From positions 382,224 through 446,223 of the forward strand of contig CANMWG010000002.1 in NCBI GenBank assembly GCA_947501555.1: a stretch of 64,000 nucleotides of DNA. The letters are read 5' to 3'. Origin of the DNA: an uncultured Paracoccaceae bacterium. Its GTDB lineage: Bacteria; Pseudomonadota; Alphaproteobacteria; Rhodobacterales; Rhodobacteraceae. This document shows positions 63,786 through 64,000 of this stretch, one piece after another (positions within the stretch are counted from its first letter, which is position 1; each line of letters opens with the position of its first letter). The notes beneath the pieces were generated by a model. The model was not told the DNA's origin. It worked only from the letters and a program-made list of their open reading frames with translations, and made no database searches. The position numbers were made by a program, and so were the translations under genes.

Positions 63786-64000
63786 GTCTTGCCAGACGGT
63801 CCCGTCATAACAGCGCAGCTTTGACGCGGCCGCATCAAAATAGACATCCCCCGCAGCAGGGCTTGCCGGGGCTGCGGTTGGGTTCAAATGCAAAACCTGA
63901 TCAATCTGCACATGCCCTGATGCTGCGGCAACGGTGACCCCGGTAAACCAAGCCGATCCATCCGCAGAAACCTTGATGCTGAAATCGTCATTTCCCGCCA
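63777..64000 (-). CDS. DUF2793 domain protein, C-terminal part
   Basis: The frame runs off the right edge; 73 codons and a TAA are visible. The translation ends AGNDDFSIKVSADGSAWFTG...PAAGDVYFDAAASKLRCYDGTVWQDLF, the typical C-terminus of DUF2793 proteins in Rhodobacterales (the NDDFxIKVSxDGxxW and LRCYDGTxWxxLF pattern). Such proteins are phage-tail- or gene-transfer-agent-like surface or spike proteins, from memory. Overlaps the LysR stop by 9 bases. The N-terminal part and neighbours lie beyond the window. Confidence 0.75.
   Translation of the reverse strand, partial: AGNDDFSIKVSADGSAWFTGVTVAAASGHVQIDQVLHLNPTAAPASPAAGDVYFDAAASKLRCYDGTVWQDLF

Overview
The window reads as chromosomal DNA of an alphaproteobacterium of the Rhodobacteraceae, most likely a marine Roseobacter-group organism. 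This rests on gene content: TamA/TamB, a YcjX/YcjF pair, DUF2125, DUF2161 and probable DUF3726 proteins, a thioredoxin with a tetratricopeptide tail, a Hint-domain protein, the split F1 operon atpHAGDC without F0 genes, and a DUF2793 protein. Genes are dense, often joined by 1-11 base overlaps, and alternate between strands. I see no rRNA, tRNA, CRISPR array, transposase or integrase.

Layout. 1-5.0 kb: start of ftsK, a DapC-like aminotransferase, an uncharacterised gene with a possible frameshift, an amidase and a UbiH-type hydroxylase. 5.0-15.4 kb: two coupled unknown genes, then tamA-tamB (outer-membrane assembly) and a GGDEF-EAL protein. 15.7-21.3 kb: an oppABCDF peptide importer with a hairpin after oppA. 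21.5-26.9 kb: hemerythrin-like protein, dapB, rbfA, a DUF2233 protein, Nudix hydrolase, thioredoxin, Lon-substrate-domain protein and a 59-residue Trm112 protein. 27-35.6 kb: a secreted unknown, truA, ycjX-GNAT-ycjF, DUF2125 and a PhoP/PhoQ-like two-component pair.

35.7-45.4 kb is the most accessory part. An acyl-CoA synthetase and enoyl-CoA hydratase lie behind a double palindromic operator. Then come a Hint protein, a KstD-like flavoprotein, a protein whose strand pattern suggests a prenyltransferase barrel, a Crp/Fnr regulator behind a short coupled leader ORF, a stretch with tiny ORFs and hairpins, and a TraB/GumN protein. 45.4-57 kb: DUF2161, a small basic protein behind two tandem mini-ORFs, Mn-dependent pyrophosphatase, HAD and MaoC enzymes, an esterase, ribF-ycgN-ltaE, prs, an H-type lectin and a surface lipoprotein. 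57-62.4 kb: F1 ATP synthase atpHAG-orf-DC, with an extra membrane-anchored ORF that seems to start at ATA. 62.5-64 kb: a 55-residue ORF with its own terminator, a divergent LysR regulator and the 3' end of a DUF2793 gene.

The most notable non-coding signals are: CTAG-centred palindromes with compensatory arm changes (4971, 45361, 45392); a double TACTTAAGTA site (35785); two tandem Shine-Dalgarno/MDQ mini-ORFs behind a good promoter (46402-46537); a leader ORF coupled to the Crp/Fnr gene (42774); and two GTAC elements built from the same modules in different order (15656, 47571). All family names come from reading the translated sequences without database searches. Starts were chosen from codons, Shine-Dalgarno sequences and overlaps.
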